A stretch of 64,000 bases of DNA, taken from the NCBI GenBank assembly GCA_045644545.1, contig JAZRHC010000009.1, forward strand, positions 1 through 64,000, written 5' to 3'. Under the pieces are notes generated by a model. That model ran no database searches and was not told the origin of the DNA. It was given only the letters and a program-made list of their open reading frames with translations. This DNA comes from Scatosoma sp045644545. GTDB lineage: Bacteria > Bacillota > Clostridia > Christensenellales > Borkfalkiaceae. Of this stretch, positions 15,996 through 23,440 are shown piece by piece (position 1 is the stretch's first letter; every line of letters starts with the position of its first letter). A program made the translations under genes and the position numbers.

Positions 15996-16661
15996 TTACG
16001 TTTCGAACTTATAGCCCAACCCGCGCAGGGTCACGATAAATTTCCGATAGTCTTTCAGATTCCCGCGGAGCATCTTGATATGCGTGTCCACCGTGCGATC
16101 GTCGCCGAAGAAATCAAAGCCCCAAACGTCGTATAAAAGCTTCTCGCGCGTGAGCGCGATTCCTTTATTTCTCACGAGGTAAAATAAAAGCTCGTATTCC
16201 TTGGGCGTAAGCTCGGCTTTCTCGCCGTCCACGTATACGTTCCGCCCTGCCATATCCACTTCGAGCCCCTCGAATTTCAAAACCCCTTCCACGGCATTCC
16301 CGCCAGCGCGGCGCTTGGTCACGGCGTTGATTCGAGCCATTACCTCTTTGGGCGAAAAGGGCTTCGTCACGTAATCGTCCACGCCCAGCTCGAACGCGAA
16401 AAGCTTATCGTATTCCTCGCCTCTTGCCGAGAGCATAATCACGGGCACGTCCTTGGATTTTTTAATCTCCTTCACCGCCGAGAACCCGTCCAGCTTAGGC
16501 ATCATAATATCCATCAACACGAGGTCGTAATCGTTTTCGCGGCAAGCCTTCACGGCTTCCATACCGTCCCCCGCTTCAAACGCTTCGTTGCCTTCAAACT
16601 CTACGTATTCGCGGAGCACGCCGCGAATCATTTCTTCGTCGTCTACGATCAATATTTTCAT
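15996..16661 (-). CDS. OmpR-family response regulator
   Basis: DNA-binding response regulator of 221 aa. The receiver domain has acidic residues D7/D8, phosphorylation site D51 (VLMDIMMPKLDG) and KPFSPKE. The C-terminal winged helix (about 125-221) has ELTPKEYELLFYLVRN and VDTHIKMLRGNL. It is first in a two-gene operon with the kinase and has a consensus promoter carrying a palindrome, which suggests autoregulation. Confidence 0.95.
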   Translation of the reverse strand: MKILIVDDEEMIRGVLREYVEFEGNEAFEAGDGMEAVKACRENDYDLVLMDIMMPKLDGFSAVKEIKKSKDVPVIMLSARGEEYDKLFAFELGVDDYVTKPFSPKEVMARINAVTKRRAGGNAVEGVLKFEGLEVDMAGRNVYVDGEKAELTPKEYELLFYLVRNKGIALTREKLLYDVWGFDFFGDDRTVDTHIKMLRGNLKDYRKFIVTLRGLGYKFET

Positions 16662-16693
16662 AATCCTGCAATCTCCCTTTCTTTTTCGTTGGT

Positions 16694-16733
16694 TGAACTT
16701 AACATATACAATATAACCAAATTTTGTTAAGTT
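16694..16733 (-). promoter_or_regulatory. Inverted repeat in the response-regulator leader
   Basis: AACTTAAC and GTTAAGTT face each other about 20 nt apart, with further matching outer bases (GTTG and CAAC). It lies between the promoter and the regulator start. It could be an operator or an RNA hairpin; no known motif is recognised. Confidence 0.4.
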
Positions 16734-16773
16734 TACAACGCGTTTGCGTGAAAAATAGGTGAAATTTTTTCAT

Positions 16774-16814
16774 ATACTTTAATAAAGTATAGCATATCTT
16801 GCCTTTTTTGTCAA
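16774..16814 (-). promoter_or_regulatory. sigma-A promoter of the two-component operon with operator-like palindrome
   Basis: Minus strand: -35 TTGACA (16809-16814), a 17-bp spacer, -10 TATACT (16786-16791). The 17-bp palindrome ATACTTTA-A-TAAAGTAT (16774-16790) overlaps the -10 and the expected start point, a good place for a repressor site. Confidence 0.8.
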
Positions 16815-16837
16815 GTCCTTCGCGCGTGCCCGCCTCC

Positions 16838-16883
16838 GCAATCTTACCGCCTCTTTGCATTTTGCATTTTGCACTTTGCATTA
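16838..16883. repeat. Partial heptad repeat, copy D
   Basis: Only the spacer-like segment and right-arm units of form TGCAYTT are present. The left arm and the terminator hairpin are missing. It lies between the promoters of the response regulator and ylmC. Confidence 0.6.
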
Positions 16884-16942
16884 AATTTTCCGTTCACGTT
16901 TTCTTTTTTGCTCGCATATACTATATAAGGAGGTATACGTTT

Positions 16943-17305
16943 ATGGAAATGAGTTTTTCGGAGCTTCGGACGAAAGAAGTGGTAAATACGCAGGACGGGA
17001 AAAAGCTCGGCAGGATCTGCGACCTACTTTTTTGCTATCCTGAAAATAAAATCTTCGGATTCGTCGTTCCGGGCGGGAAAAGCGGCTTTTTTAAACGTGA
17101 AGAACGCTTCGTGGCGATGAAAAATATCGTCCGTATCGGCGAGGACGTAATTTTAGTCAATCTCCCCGCAAACGATAAAGGCGAACTGCCTTGCAATCCT
17201 TGCCCGTCCGAGAGCAAGAAGCCCAACAACCCTTGTTGCGATCCCCGTGATCCCCGCGATCCCCACGCTTCGCACAATCGCCGTTCTTTCGAAGAATACG
17301 AATAG
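16943..17305 (+). CDS. ylmC: YlmC/YmxH-family PRC-barrel sporulation protein
   Basis: A 120-aa protein with one PRC-barrel domain (about 1-80): MSFSELRTKEVVNTQDGKKL, then IFGFVVPGG. This family is found in spore formers, usually beside sigG as here, though its function is not well known. The start at 16943 has a perfect ribosome site (AAGGAGGT). The C-terminal tail is unusual: Cys-rich (CNPCP and NPCC) followed by DPRDPRDPHASHNRR. A possible promoter is TTCACG, 18 bp, TATACT just upstream. Confidence 0.82.
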   Translation: MEMSFSELRTKEVVNTQDGKKLGRICDLLFCYPENKIFGFVVPGGKSGFFKREERFVAMKNIVRIGEDVILVNLPANDKGELPCNPCPSESKKPNNPCCDPRDPRDPHASHNRRSFEEYE

Positions 17306-17330
17306 CCGTTCCCCGTCATTCTGCACTCCC

Positions 17331-17374
17331 CCTCGTCATTCTGAGCGGAGCGCAAGCGCAGTCGAAGAATCCCC
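17331..17374. repeat. 44-bp dispersed repeat, copy 2
   Basis: Matches 8160-8203 with no visible difference. It is directly followed by heptad repeat copy C and preceded at about 17312 by a short chimeric piece, CCGTCATTCTGCACTCCCC, mixing the start of this repeat with heptad-type sequence. Confidence 0.8.
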
Positions 17375-17384
17375 CGACCTTTCA

Positions 17385-17498
17385 AATGCAGAATGCTCAA
17401 TGCATAATGCAAAATGATTGTATAAATTTTACTGCCATTCTGCATTCCGCACTCTGCACTCTGCATTCAAAAAGGAAGCCCGCAAGGCTTCCTTTTTG
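17385..17498. repeat. Terminator-linked heptad palindrome repeat, copy C
   Basis: Same structure and orientation as copies A and B: a left arm of AATGCNN units, a spacer, a right arm of TGCAYTC units, then the hairpin GGAAGCC-CGCAA-GGCTTCC (17474-17492). The unit order in the arms and one loop base differ from the other copies. Confidence 0.85.
17469..17498 (-). terminator. Terminator of sigG
   Basis: The hairpin part of repeat copy C begins just after the sigG stop at 17500. It has a 7-bp stem, a 5-nt loop and T tracts on both sides. Confidence 0.8.
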
Positions 17499-17499
17499 C

Positions 17500-18267
17500 T
17501 TACGATATATTCATTCTGATATTCGCGAGCGCGTTCTTTTCCAGTCGCGATACCTGCGCTTGCGAGATCCCGACTTCTTCGGAAATCTCCGTTTGCGTTT
17601 TTCCTTCGTAGTATCTTAAAAACAAAATTTTCTTTTCCCTCTCGCCGAGCTTTTCCATCGCTTCGCCAAGCGCGACGTGCTCCGTCCAGATCTCGTCCGT
17701 ATTCTTCTCGTCGCAAAGCTGATCCATTAAAAGCAGCGTGTCCCCCGCTTTATTATACACGGGTTCGTAGATAGAAACGGGATCGGAGATCGCGTCGGGC
17801 GCGTACACGACCTCGCGTTCGCTCACTTCGAGCTCGCCCGCGATCTTTTCGATCGTCGCCTCCTCGTCGCGCGCCTCGATCGCCTCGCGCGCCTTCAAAA
17901 TTTTATACGCCATATCGCGAATACTTCTCGACACCCTCAACGAATTGCCGTCGCGAAGATACCGTTTCATTTCCCCCACGATCATTGGCACGGCGTAGGT
18001 GGAAAACTTCACCCCCACGCGAAGGTCGAAATTGTCGATGGCTTTGATAAGCCCCACGCAACCTGCCTGAAACACGTCGTCCACGCCCAAATGCTTGGTG
18101 CGAAAGCGTTTCACGAGCGATAACACGAGCCGCATATTGCCCACGATAAACTTTTCCCGAGCCTCTCTATCCCCTTCTTTGAGCCGTTTCATAAGCTCCT
18201 CGTTTTCCTTCGCCGTAAGCTTGGGAAGTCCCGACGTATCCACGCCGCATATCTCCACTTTATTCAT
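17500..18267 (-). CDS. sigG: Forespore sigma factor SigG
   Basis: Late forespore-specific RNA polymerase sigma factor, 255 aa. The N-terminus MNKVEICGVDTSGLPKL is typical of SigG. Region 2 has DDVFQAGCVGLIKAIDNFD and FSTYAVPMIVGEMKR; region 4 has LFLRYYEGKTQTEISEEVGI with the DNA-binding helix SQAQVSRLEK. A strong ribosome site (AAGGAGGG) precedes the ATG. It follows sigE by 91 nt, the usual spoIIGA-sigE-sigG order. Confidence 0.96.
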   Translation of the reverse strand: MNKVEICGVDTSGLPKLTAKENEELMKRLKEGDREAREKFIVGNMRLVLSLVKRFRTKHLGVDDVFQAGCVGLIKAIDNFDLRVGVKFSTYAVPMIVGEMKRYLRDGNSLRVSRSIRDMAYKILKAREAIEARDEEATIEKIAGELEVSEREVVYAPDAISDPVSIYEPVYNKAGDTLLLMDQLCDEKNTDEIWTEHVALGEAMEKLGEREKKILFLRYYEGKTQTEISEEVGISQAQVSRLEKNALANIRMNIS

Positions 18268-18358
18268 TGTTTTTCCCTCCTTTTCGTATGTAGAAAAACA
18301 AGAAAGAGGGGGGCAGGGTCGAGTTCAGTATGCGTAATTTATGAATTTTTTATCGCGT

Positions 18359-19081
18359 TTACTCCATTTTTGCGATTTCTTTTTTCAGTCGCTCGATAAT
18401 TTTCTTTTCAAGGCGGGATATGTAGCTTTGAGAAATGCCGAGCATATCCGCCACGTCCTTTTGGGTCATTTCTTCCCCGCCGTTCAAGCCGAATCGAAGA
18501 AACATAATTTTGCGCTCCCGCTCGGAAAGCTTTTTCAGCGCTTCTTTGAGCTGTTCCTTTTCTGCGTTCGATTCGATATCCCCGTAAACGCTTTCGGCGG
18601 GCGTGCCCAAAACGTCGGATAGCAAAAGCTCGTTGCCCTCGAAATCGGTGTTTAACGGCTCGTCGAAGGAAATTTCGCTTTTGAGCTTGGAAGTTCTGCG
18701 CAAATACATCAAAATTTCGTTTTCAATGCACCTCGAAGCGTAGGTCGCGAGCTTGATATTTTTGTCCGTGCGAAAGGAATTGATCGCTTTTATCAGCCCG
18801 ATCGTGCCGATGGAAATAAGGTCGTCGCCGTCCACGCCCGTGTTGTCGAATTTGCGCGCGATATACACGACGAGCCGAAGATTATGCTGGATGAGTTTAG
18901 ACTTGGCGCGCTCCTTTTCCTCGTTCTCTTTCGCGAGCAAACCAAGCATTTCCCCTTCTTCTTCGCTGGAAAGAGGCAACGGCAACGCCTCGCCGTTCCC
19001 GCAAATATAATCCACCGTGCTCTTTTCGTCAATTCCCCCGAATTTTCTCAAAAAAATTTTGACGACTTCAAAAAAACTCAT
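18359..19081 (-). CDS. sigE: Mother-cell sigma factor precursor SigE
   Basis: Early mother-cell sigma factor, made as an inactive precursor cut by SpoIIGA. It has 240 aa. The ATG at 19081 (ribosome site GAGGTG) is chosen over a GTG seven codons upstream. A membrane-associating pro-region (MSFFEVVKIFLRKFG) comes first. Region 2 has GDDLISIGTIGLIKAINSF and ATYASRCIENEILM; region 4 has LRFGLNGGEEMTQKDVADML and SQSYISRLEKK. It follows spoIIGA by about 46 nt. Confidence 0.96.
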   Translation of the reverse strand: MSFFEVVKIFLRKFGGIDEKSTVDYICGNGEALPLPLSSEEEGEMLGLLAKENEEKERAKSKLIQHNLRLVVYIARKFDNTGVDGDDLISIGTIGLIKAINSFRTDKNIKLATYASRCIENEILMYLRRTSKLKSEISFDEPLNTDFEGNELLLSDVLGTPAESVYGDIESNAEKEQLKEALKKLSERERKIMFLRFGLNGGEEMTQKDVADMLGISQSYISRLEKKIIERLKKEIAKME

Positions 19082-19127
19082 AATTTCACCTCTTTTTCGC
19101 ACTTTTGAATGATACGATTCGTTCGAT

Positions 19128-19919
19128 TTAAGAAAAAAGCGCGCCGTTTAATAGTAGCTCGTATTCCCCGTTTTCTAAATTCCCCGACGGAGAAATATAC
19201 ACCTTTTCGATAACCTTTTCTATTATATTCAATCGGCTGGAAGAATATATCAATAATTTGTCAATTTGAAAAATTTTGATCGTTTTTTCTCCGCCGACCG
19301 TCAAGATTTGCATTTCGTCGCAACCCTGCCCCGCTTCTATCAAATCGAGAACGCGTTTTGAAGATAAAAAACACACGGGTCTGCCACCGTAGCTCGCTTG
19401 ATTGCCGCTATCTAAAAAGCCTTTGAGTTTGAGTTGATTTTTCCCCGAAACGAGTTCGCAATTATACAGAAAACCGTTGATTTTTCGCATAAAATAAAGT
19501 TTTTTTATAAGTTTATGCAAGAAAAATGCAAAAATCACACCGCCGCCGACAAGTCCCCCGACGGGGATTTTTTTAACCGTTTCCCCTTCGAACAAGTCGT
19601 TCACGGCAAATAAAAACCCCGCGAATAAAAAGGAGCACGCAAAGAAGGAAAGCGCGTTCGTCGCGTACCTGCCCCCTTTCTTTTCGCTTTTTGAGGCAAT
19701 CAGGCAAAGCAATATCCCCACCGCAAATTTAAGGATATAGCACGAAAAAGCAGGCAACCGCATAAGCGGATAGAGCACGGCAAAGCCTGCCCCCAAAAGC
19801 GCGGCAAACGCGATTTTTAAAAGCGAAATTTCCCTCTTTAAAAGAAGCCTCGAAAGGAGCAAAAGTCCTCCGTCGATCAAAAAATTTTCTATCAGCGCGT
19901 ACTCGATATATACCGTCAT
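19128..19919 (-). CDS. spoIIGA: Sigma-E processing peptidase SpoIIGA
   Basis: Membrane aspartyl protease that activates pro-SigE at the sporulation septum. It has 263 aa from the ATG at 19919 (the frame extends further up, but MTVYIEYALIENFLIDG is the family start). About five membrane segments lie in residues 1-140; the soluble protease domain carries GFLDSGNQ with probable catalytic Asp170. The ribosome site is weak. The promoter has a Spo0A box, as in Bacillus subtilis spoIIG. Confidence 0.94.
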   Translation of the reverse strand: MTVYIEYALIENFLIDGGLLLLSRLLLKREISLLKIAFAALLGAGFAVLYPLMRLPAFSCYILKFAVGILLCLIASKSEKKGGRYATNALSFFACSFLFAGFLFAVNDLFEGETVKKIPVGGLVGGGVIFAFFLHKLIKKLYFMRKINGFLYNCELVSGKNQLKLKGFLDSGNQASYGGRPVCFLSSKRVLDLIEAGQGCDEMQILTVGGEKTIKIFQIDKLLIYSSSRLNIIEKVIEKVYISPSGNLENGEYELLLNGALFS

Positions 19920-19958
19920 AATCGTGCTCGATCCCTTTTGCCACAAGGCTTTGAGGCT

Positions 19959-20003
19959 ATTATAGCAGACGAAAACGAATTTTTCGAAAACTTTTTTGTC
20001 GAA
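19959..20003 (-). promoter_or_regulatory. Spo0A-type promoter of spoIIGA-sigE
   Basis: A -10 TATAAT is at 19959-19964 (minus strand). A perfect 0A box TTGTCGAA is at 19996-20003 (written on the plus strand), about 31 bp upstream of the -10. A second, weaker box (TTCGAAAA) lies between them. The spacing fits Spo0A~P activation as known for the B. subtilis spoIIG promoter. Confidence 0.7.
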
Positions 20004-20060
20004 AATTGTCTTTAAAAGTCGCTTCATCCCTTACGGCAAAAGGGATTGCGCTACACAAGC

Positions 20061-20088
20061 AAAAAACGGCGATTTTTCGCCGTTTTTC
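20061..20088. terminator. Terminator of the rnhB-yraN unit
   Basis: A run of A, then AACGGCG-ATTTTT-CGCCGTT, then a run of T: symmetric, so active in both directions. It lies just after the yraN stop and before spoIIGA. Confidence 0.85.
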
Positions 20089-20103
20089 CGTGTTTTTTTA
20101 ATT

Positions 20104-20463
20104 TTAAAAAGCGTATTTATACCACTCGATTTTCCCGTCGCCGTAAACCTCGATCACGTCGAAGCGGGCGTTGGGCTCTTCGCCCGTTTGCATCCAATAA
20201 AACTTTGCGATTCGTTGATAGCGTTCGCGTTTTTTCTTGTCGACCGCGTCGGCGGGCTTGCCGTAGGAATCGCTTTCGCGGGTTTTGACTTCCACGAACG
20301 CAAGCTCGTCGCCGTCTAAAACGATCAGATCGGCTTCGCCGAAAGGCGTTCGGTAATTGCGCTGTAAAAGCTTACAGCCCTGCTTTTTTAAATAGCTTTC
20401 GGCGAGCTTTTCGCCTTTACGCCCTAAAACTTTTTTGTGAACGTCCTGCGGTGAATGGGACAT
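20104..20463 (-). CDS. YraN/UPF0102 family nuclease-like protein
   Basis: A 119-aa protein of the YraN family, with a restriction-endonuclease-like fold. GRKGEKLAESYLKKQGCKLL and the active-site-like EADLIVLDGDELAFVEVKTR are visible. The cellular role is not established. The proposed start overlaps rnhB by 40 nt, a common arrangement with rnhB. Confidence 0.9.
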   Translation of the reverse strand: MSHSPQDVHKKVLGRKGEKLAESYLKKQGCKLLQRNYRTPFGEADLIVLDGDELAFVEVKTRESDSYGKPADAVDKKKRERYQRIAKFYWMQTGEEPNARFDVIEVYGDGKIEWYKYAF

Positions 20464-21038
20464 AAACCTTGCTCCTTGATCGCGGCGATATGCGCCGCCG
20501 TGCCGTAGCCTTTATTTTTTTCAAAGCAATACGCGGGGTAGAGCTTTGCGAACTCCTCCATTAAACGATCCCGATACACTTTCGCCACGATACTCGCCGC
20601 GCCGATCGAATAGGAAAGCGCGTCGCCGTGCACGATACTTTGCTGTTTATGCGGGATATCGAGGGTCATATTGCCGTCCGTCAACACGATATCGGGCGTG
20701 ACGGCGAGCCCTTCAAGGGCTTTTTTCATTCCGAGCTTGGTGGCTTCCAAAATATTGATCTCGTCGATGGTTTTTTCGCTCACCTCGTACACGGTATACG
20801 CGATTGCGCGTTCTTTGATAAGTTCGGAGAGAATTTCCCGCTTTTTTTCGGAAAGCTTTTTGCTGTCGTCTACGCCGTCGATCAAAAGCGTTTCGTCGAG
20901 CGGCATAATCACCGCCGCGCACACGACGGGTCCTGCGAGCGGACCTCTGCCTACTTCGTCTACTCCCGCGATATACCGATACCCCTTTGCAAGAAGCTCT
21001 CGCTCGAATACGAGCTTATCTACTTTTTCTTTCGCCAT
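20424..21038 (-). CDS. rnhB: Ribonuclease HII
   Basis: Removes RNA from RNA-DNA hybrids, including single ribonucleotides in DNA. It has 204 aa from ATG 21038; a longer frame to 21185 only reads through rbgA. Active-site block GVDEVGRGPLAGPVV carries the first Asp and Glu. DGNMTLDIPHKQQSIVHGDA and SIVAKVYRDRLM are typical. It starts 3 nt after rbgA. Confidence 0.95.
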   Translation of the reverse strand: MAKEKVDKLVFERELLAKGYRYIAGVDEVGRGPLAGPVVCAAVIMPLDETLLIDGVDDSKKLSEKKREILSELIKERAIAYTVYEVSEKTIDEINILEATKLGMKKALEGLAVTPDIVLTDGNMTLDIPHKQQSIVHGDALSYSIGAASIVAKVYRDRLMEEFAKLYPAYCFEKNKGYGTAAHIAAIKEQGLCPIHRRTFTKKF

Positions 21039-21040
21039 TT

Positions 21041-21898
21041 TTAAAATTCCCAGTCCTGATAGTCGTTTGCGTTTTCCAAACAGAGCTTGCCAAGTCTGCC
21101 TTTTCTGAAATCGTCGATCAACGCTTTCGCGCCGCGCTCGTAATCGAACTCGCCGCCCCGCAAAATAAACCCGCGCCGCTTGCAAACCTGCTCGTACATA
21201 CCGAGCTTTTCGGAAAAATCGGTAACGCCGTAGCGTTCCGTTAAATACGCGGGGTATTGCTCGGCAAGCTCGCCCAAAAGCTCTAAGGCGATATCGTCCA
21301 TATCCAAAATATCGTCGTTAATGCTCCCGATATACGCAAGATGTTTCGCTAGGCTTTGATTATCGAAAGACGGCGGCATCGTGCCGGGGGTGTCGAGAAG
21401 ATCGAACGCGCCGCATTTCAGCCAGCGCATGTCGCGCGTAACCCCCGCTTTATCCCCCGTTTTTGCGCGTTTTTGACCGCTCAAAAGGTTGACGATCGTG
21501 GATTTTCCCGTATTCGGAATCCCCGCGACCATAAAACGGAAGGTTTTATTCAAGCCCTTGGCTTCCGCGCGGGCGCGTTTTTCCTCGGTCATCGCCGTGA
21601 GCTTTTGCGTTAAAAGGCGTTTGGTGGAAATATTCGTGGAATCGCATTTCACGCAGTATTTCCCCTTGCTTTCGATAAGCTTCACGAACCCGTCGGCTTT
21701 ATTATCGGCGAGGTCGGATTTATTCAGAACGTATAATACGGGCTTTCCGCCGAAAATTTTATTGAGATTTTTATTTACCGTGGCAATCGGTGCGCGGGCG
21801 TCCATCACGCAGATCACGCCGTCGCAAAGGTCGCGCTTGGCTTCCATATCCCGCATCGCTTTCGTCATATGACCGGGAAACCATTGAATGTTTTTCAT
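21041..21898 (-). CDS. rbgA: Ribosome biogenesis GTPase RbgA (YlqF)
   Basis: GTPase for late assembly of the 50S subunit, 285 aa. It starts with the family motif IQWFPGHMTKAMRDM. The GTP motifs are circularly permuted: NKSD (G4) comes before GIPNTGKSTIVN (G1) and DTPG (G3). In many Firmicutes it follows rplS; here it follows trmD directly. Confidence 0.95.
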   Translation of the reverse strand: MKNIQWFPGHMTKAMRDMEAKRDLCDGVICVMDARAPIATVNKNLNKIFGGKPVLYVLNKSDLADNKADGFVKLIESKGKYCVKCDSTNISTKRLLTQKLTAMTEEKRARAEAKGLNKTFRFMVAGIPNTGKSTIVNLLSGQKRAKTGDKAGVTRDMRWLKCGAFDLLDTPGTMPPSFDNQSLAKHLAYIGSINDDILDMDDIALELLGELAEQYPAYLTERYGVTDFSEKLGMYEQVCKRRGFILRGGEFDYERGAKALIDDFRKGRLGKLCLENANDYQDWEF

Positions 21899-21929
21899 CT
21901 TCTTTTTCCTATCGTGTAGTTTTCCCCTA

Positions 21930-22595
21930 TTATTTTAATAAATCGGGGCGGAGCCGTTCGGTGAGTTTGAGCGATTGTTCCCTGCGCCATTGATCCACCT
22001 TCGCGTGGTCGCCGCTTCTTAACACTTCGGGGACGGCAAGCCCTTTATATTCCTGCGGGCGGGTGTATTGCGGGTATTCCAAAAGATTATCCGAAAAGCT
22101 TTCGTCGATTAAAGACGAGATGTTCAGCACCCCGTCAACGTAGCGGGAAACGCAGTCGGTAAGCACCATCGCGGGCAATTCGCCGCCCGTTAACACGTAG
22201 TCGCCTATCGAGATTTCCTCGTCGATAAACAAGTCGATCACGCGCTGATCTACTCCTTCGTAATGCCCGCATAACAAAATCAGCCGATCGTGCTCTAAAA
22301 GCTCGAATACCTTTTGCTGAACGAGCGTTTTGCCCTTAGGCGACATATAAATGCGCCAAGCCTTATGCTCGGGGTCGATCGCTTCGATCGCGTTGCCGAT
22401 AGGCTCGGGCATCATTACCATACCCGCGCCGCCGCCGAAGGGATAATCGTCGCATTTTAAGTGCTTATCCGTCGTGTAGTCGCGGATATTCACGATATTG
22501 ATTTGGATTTTTCCCGCTTTTTGCGCTCTGCCTAAGATACTTTCTTTCGTCGCCGAGAACATTTCGGGAAAAAGGGTGAGGATATCGATTCGCAT
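21930..22595 (-). CDS. trmD: tRNA (guanine-37-N1)-methyltransferase TrmD
   Basis: Makes m1G37 in tRNA to prevent frameshifting. It has 221 aa, SPOUT fold. GGGAGMVMMPEPI and the knot SIGDYVLTGGELPAMV are the hallmark motifs. Its usual neighbours rimM and rpsP (upstream) and rplS (downstream) are absent; an ABC transporter pair is upstream. Confidence 0.96.
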   Translation of the reverse strand: MRIDILTLFPEMFSATKESILGRAQKAGKIQINIVNIRDYTTDKHLKCDDYPFGGGAGMVMMPEPIGNAIEAIDPEHKAWRIYMSPKGKTLVQQKVFELLEHDRLILLCGHYEGVDQRVIDLFIDEEISIGDYVLTGGELPAMVLTDCVSRYVDGVLNISSLIDESFSDNLLEYPQYTRPQEYKGLAVPEVLRSGDHAKVDQWRREQSLKLTERLRPDLLK

Positions 22596-22603
22596 AGGTT
22601 ACC

Positions 22604-23440
22604 TTATTTTAAATTGATATTCGTTTTGAGCGTTCTAAGCTCGTACCAAACGGAAAGCACGATCAAACCGCCCGTGAACAAAAATCTCAACACCGCGCCG
22701 ACGTGCTCGCCTACGGGCGTTGCGAAAAATTGAAAAAGATCTTGCCAAAGGGGAATCCGCGCGAGGTTCGAAAAAACAAATACAAGCACGAAAATCGTCA
22801 GCACAACCACGAGCGAATAGCGTTTATTGGGTATCTTCCGCGCAAGGCAGACGATTGCACCGCCAACGGTGAAGATAGCAATAACTCCTTCCACGAGCAA
22901 AATGGTTTCTTCGATAAAGCGAACGGGCGCTTCGAGAAAAAGTAGCCCTATTTCTTTCATTAACTCGTCTAAGAAATAGAAGTCCGAAAAACCGCTACAC
23001 AAAAACAACAGCATACAGGCAAACAAACTGCCCACGACGGCAATCAAAAGAGAAATGATACCGCTCAAATGCTTAGAGAGTAAATGCTCTTCCGCACTCG
23101 CGGGAATAGTCAGCGTTAAATATCCTTCGTCTTGGAAAAAATTCGTTTGAAAGCGTTTAAAAGGAATTCTCGTGGCAAAATACAGCACAAGAAAAACAAG
23201 CCAGAAAAAGAGCATCGACCACAGCACGAGCCAAACACCCTTGTCCAGCCCGTCCATTCCCAAAGAGCTTAATCCGATCACGATCGCCGCAACGAGTAAC
23301 GCGCCCAAGCAGGGCAACAACGCGGGGAAGATCGCGCGGAAATCGTATTTCATAAGCTTTCTAAGCACTCTGCCGCGCACTCTTTTAAGTTCGCCTTTTT
23401 TATTGAAATCCGTTTCAAGGAAAGGAAGCCTTACATCCAT
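22604..23440 (-). CDS. ABC transporter permease, ABC-2 like
   Basis: A 278-aa membrane protein with about six hydrophobic segments and a basic N-terminus (KRVRGRVLRKLMKYDFRAIF). No family motif is strong enough for a precise name. It overlaps the ATP-binding gene by 10 nt, so it is most likely the membrane partner of that ATPase. The substrate is unknown. Confidence 0.75.
   Translation of the reverse strand: MDVRLPFLETDFNKKGELKRVRGRVLRKLMKYDFRAIFPALLPCLGALLVAAIVIGLSSLGMDGLDKGVWLVLWSMLFFWLVFLVLYFATRIPFKRFQTNFFQDEGYLTLTIPASAEEHLLSKHLSGIISLLIAVVGSLFACMLLFLCSGFSDFYFLDELMKEIGLLFLEAPVRFIEETILLVEGVIAIFTVGGAIVCLARKIPNKRYSLVVVLTIFVLVFVFSNLARIPLWQDLFQFFATPVGEHVGAVLRFLFTGGLIVLSVWYELRTLKTNINLK

Noticed and set aside
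2891..17498. Heptad repeats as a possible CRISPR or minisatellite
   Set aside because: Units are only 7 bp, with no unique spacers of constant length and no cas genes. Arms are inverse complements, which fits a palindromic element instead.
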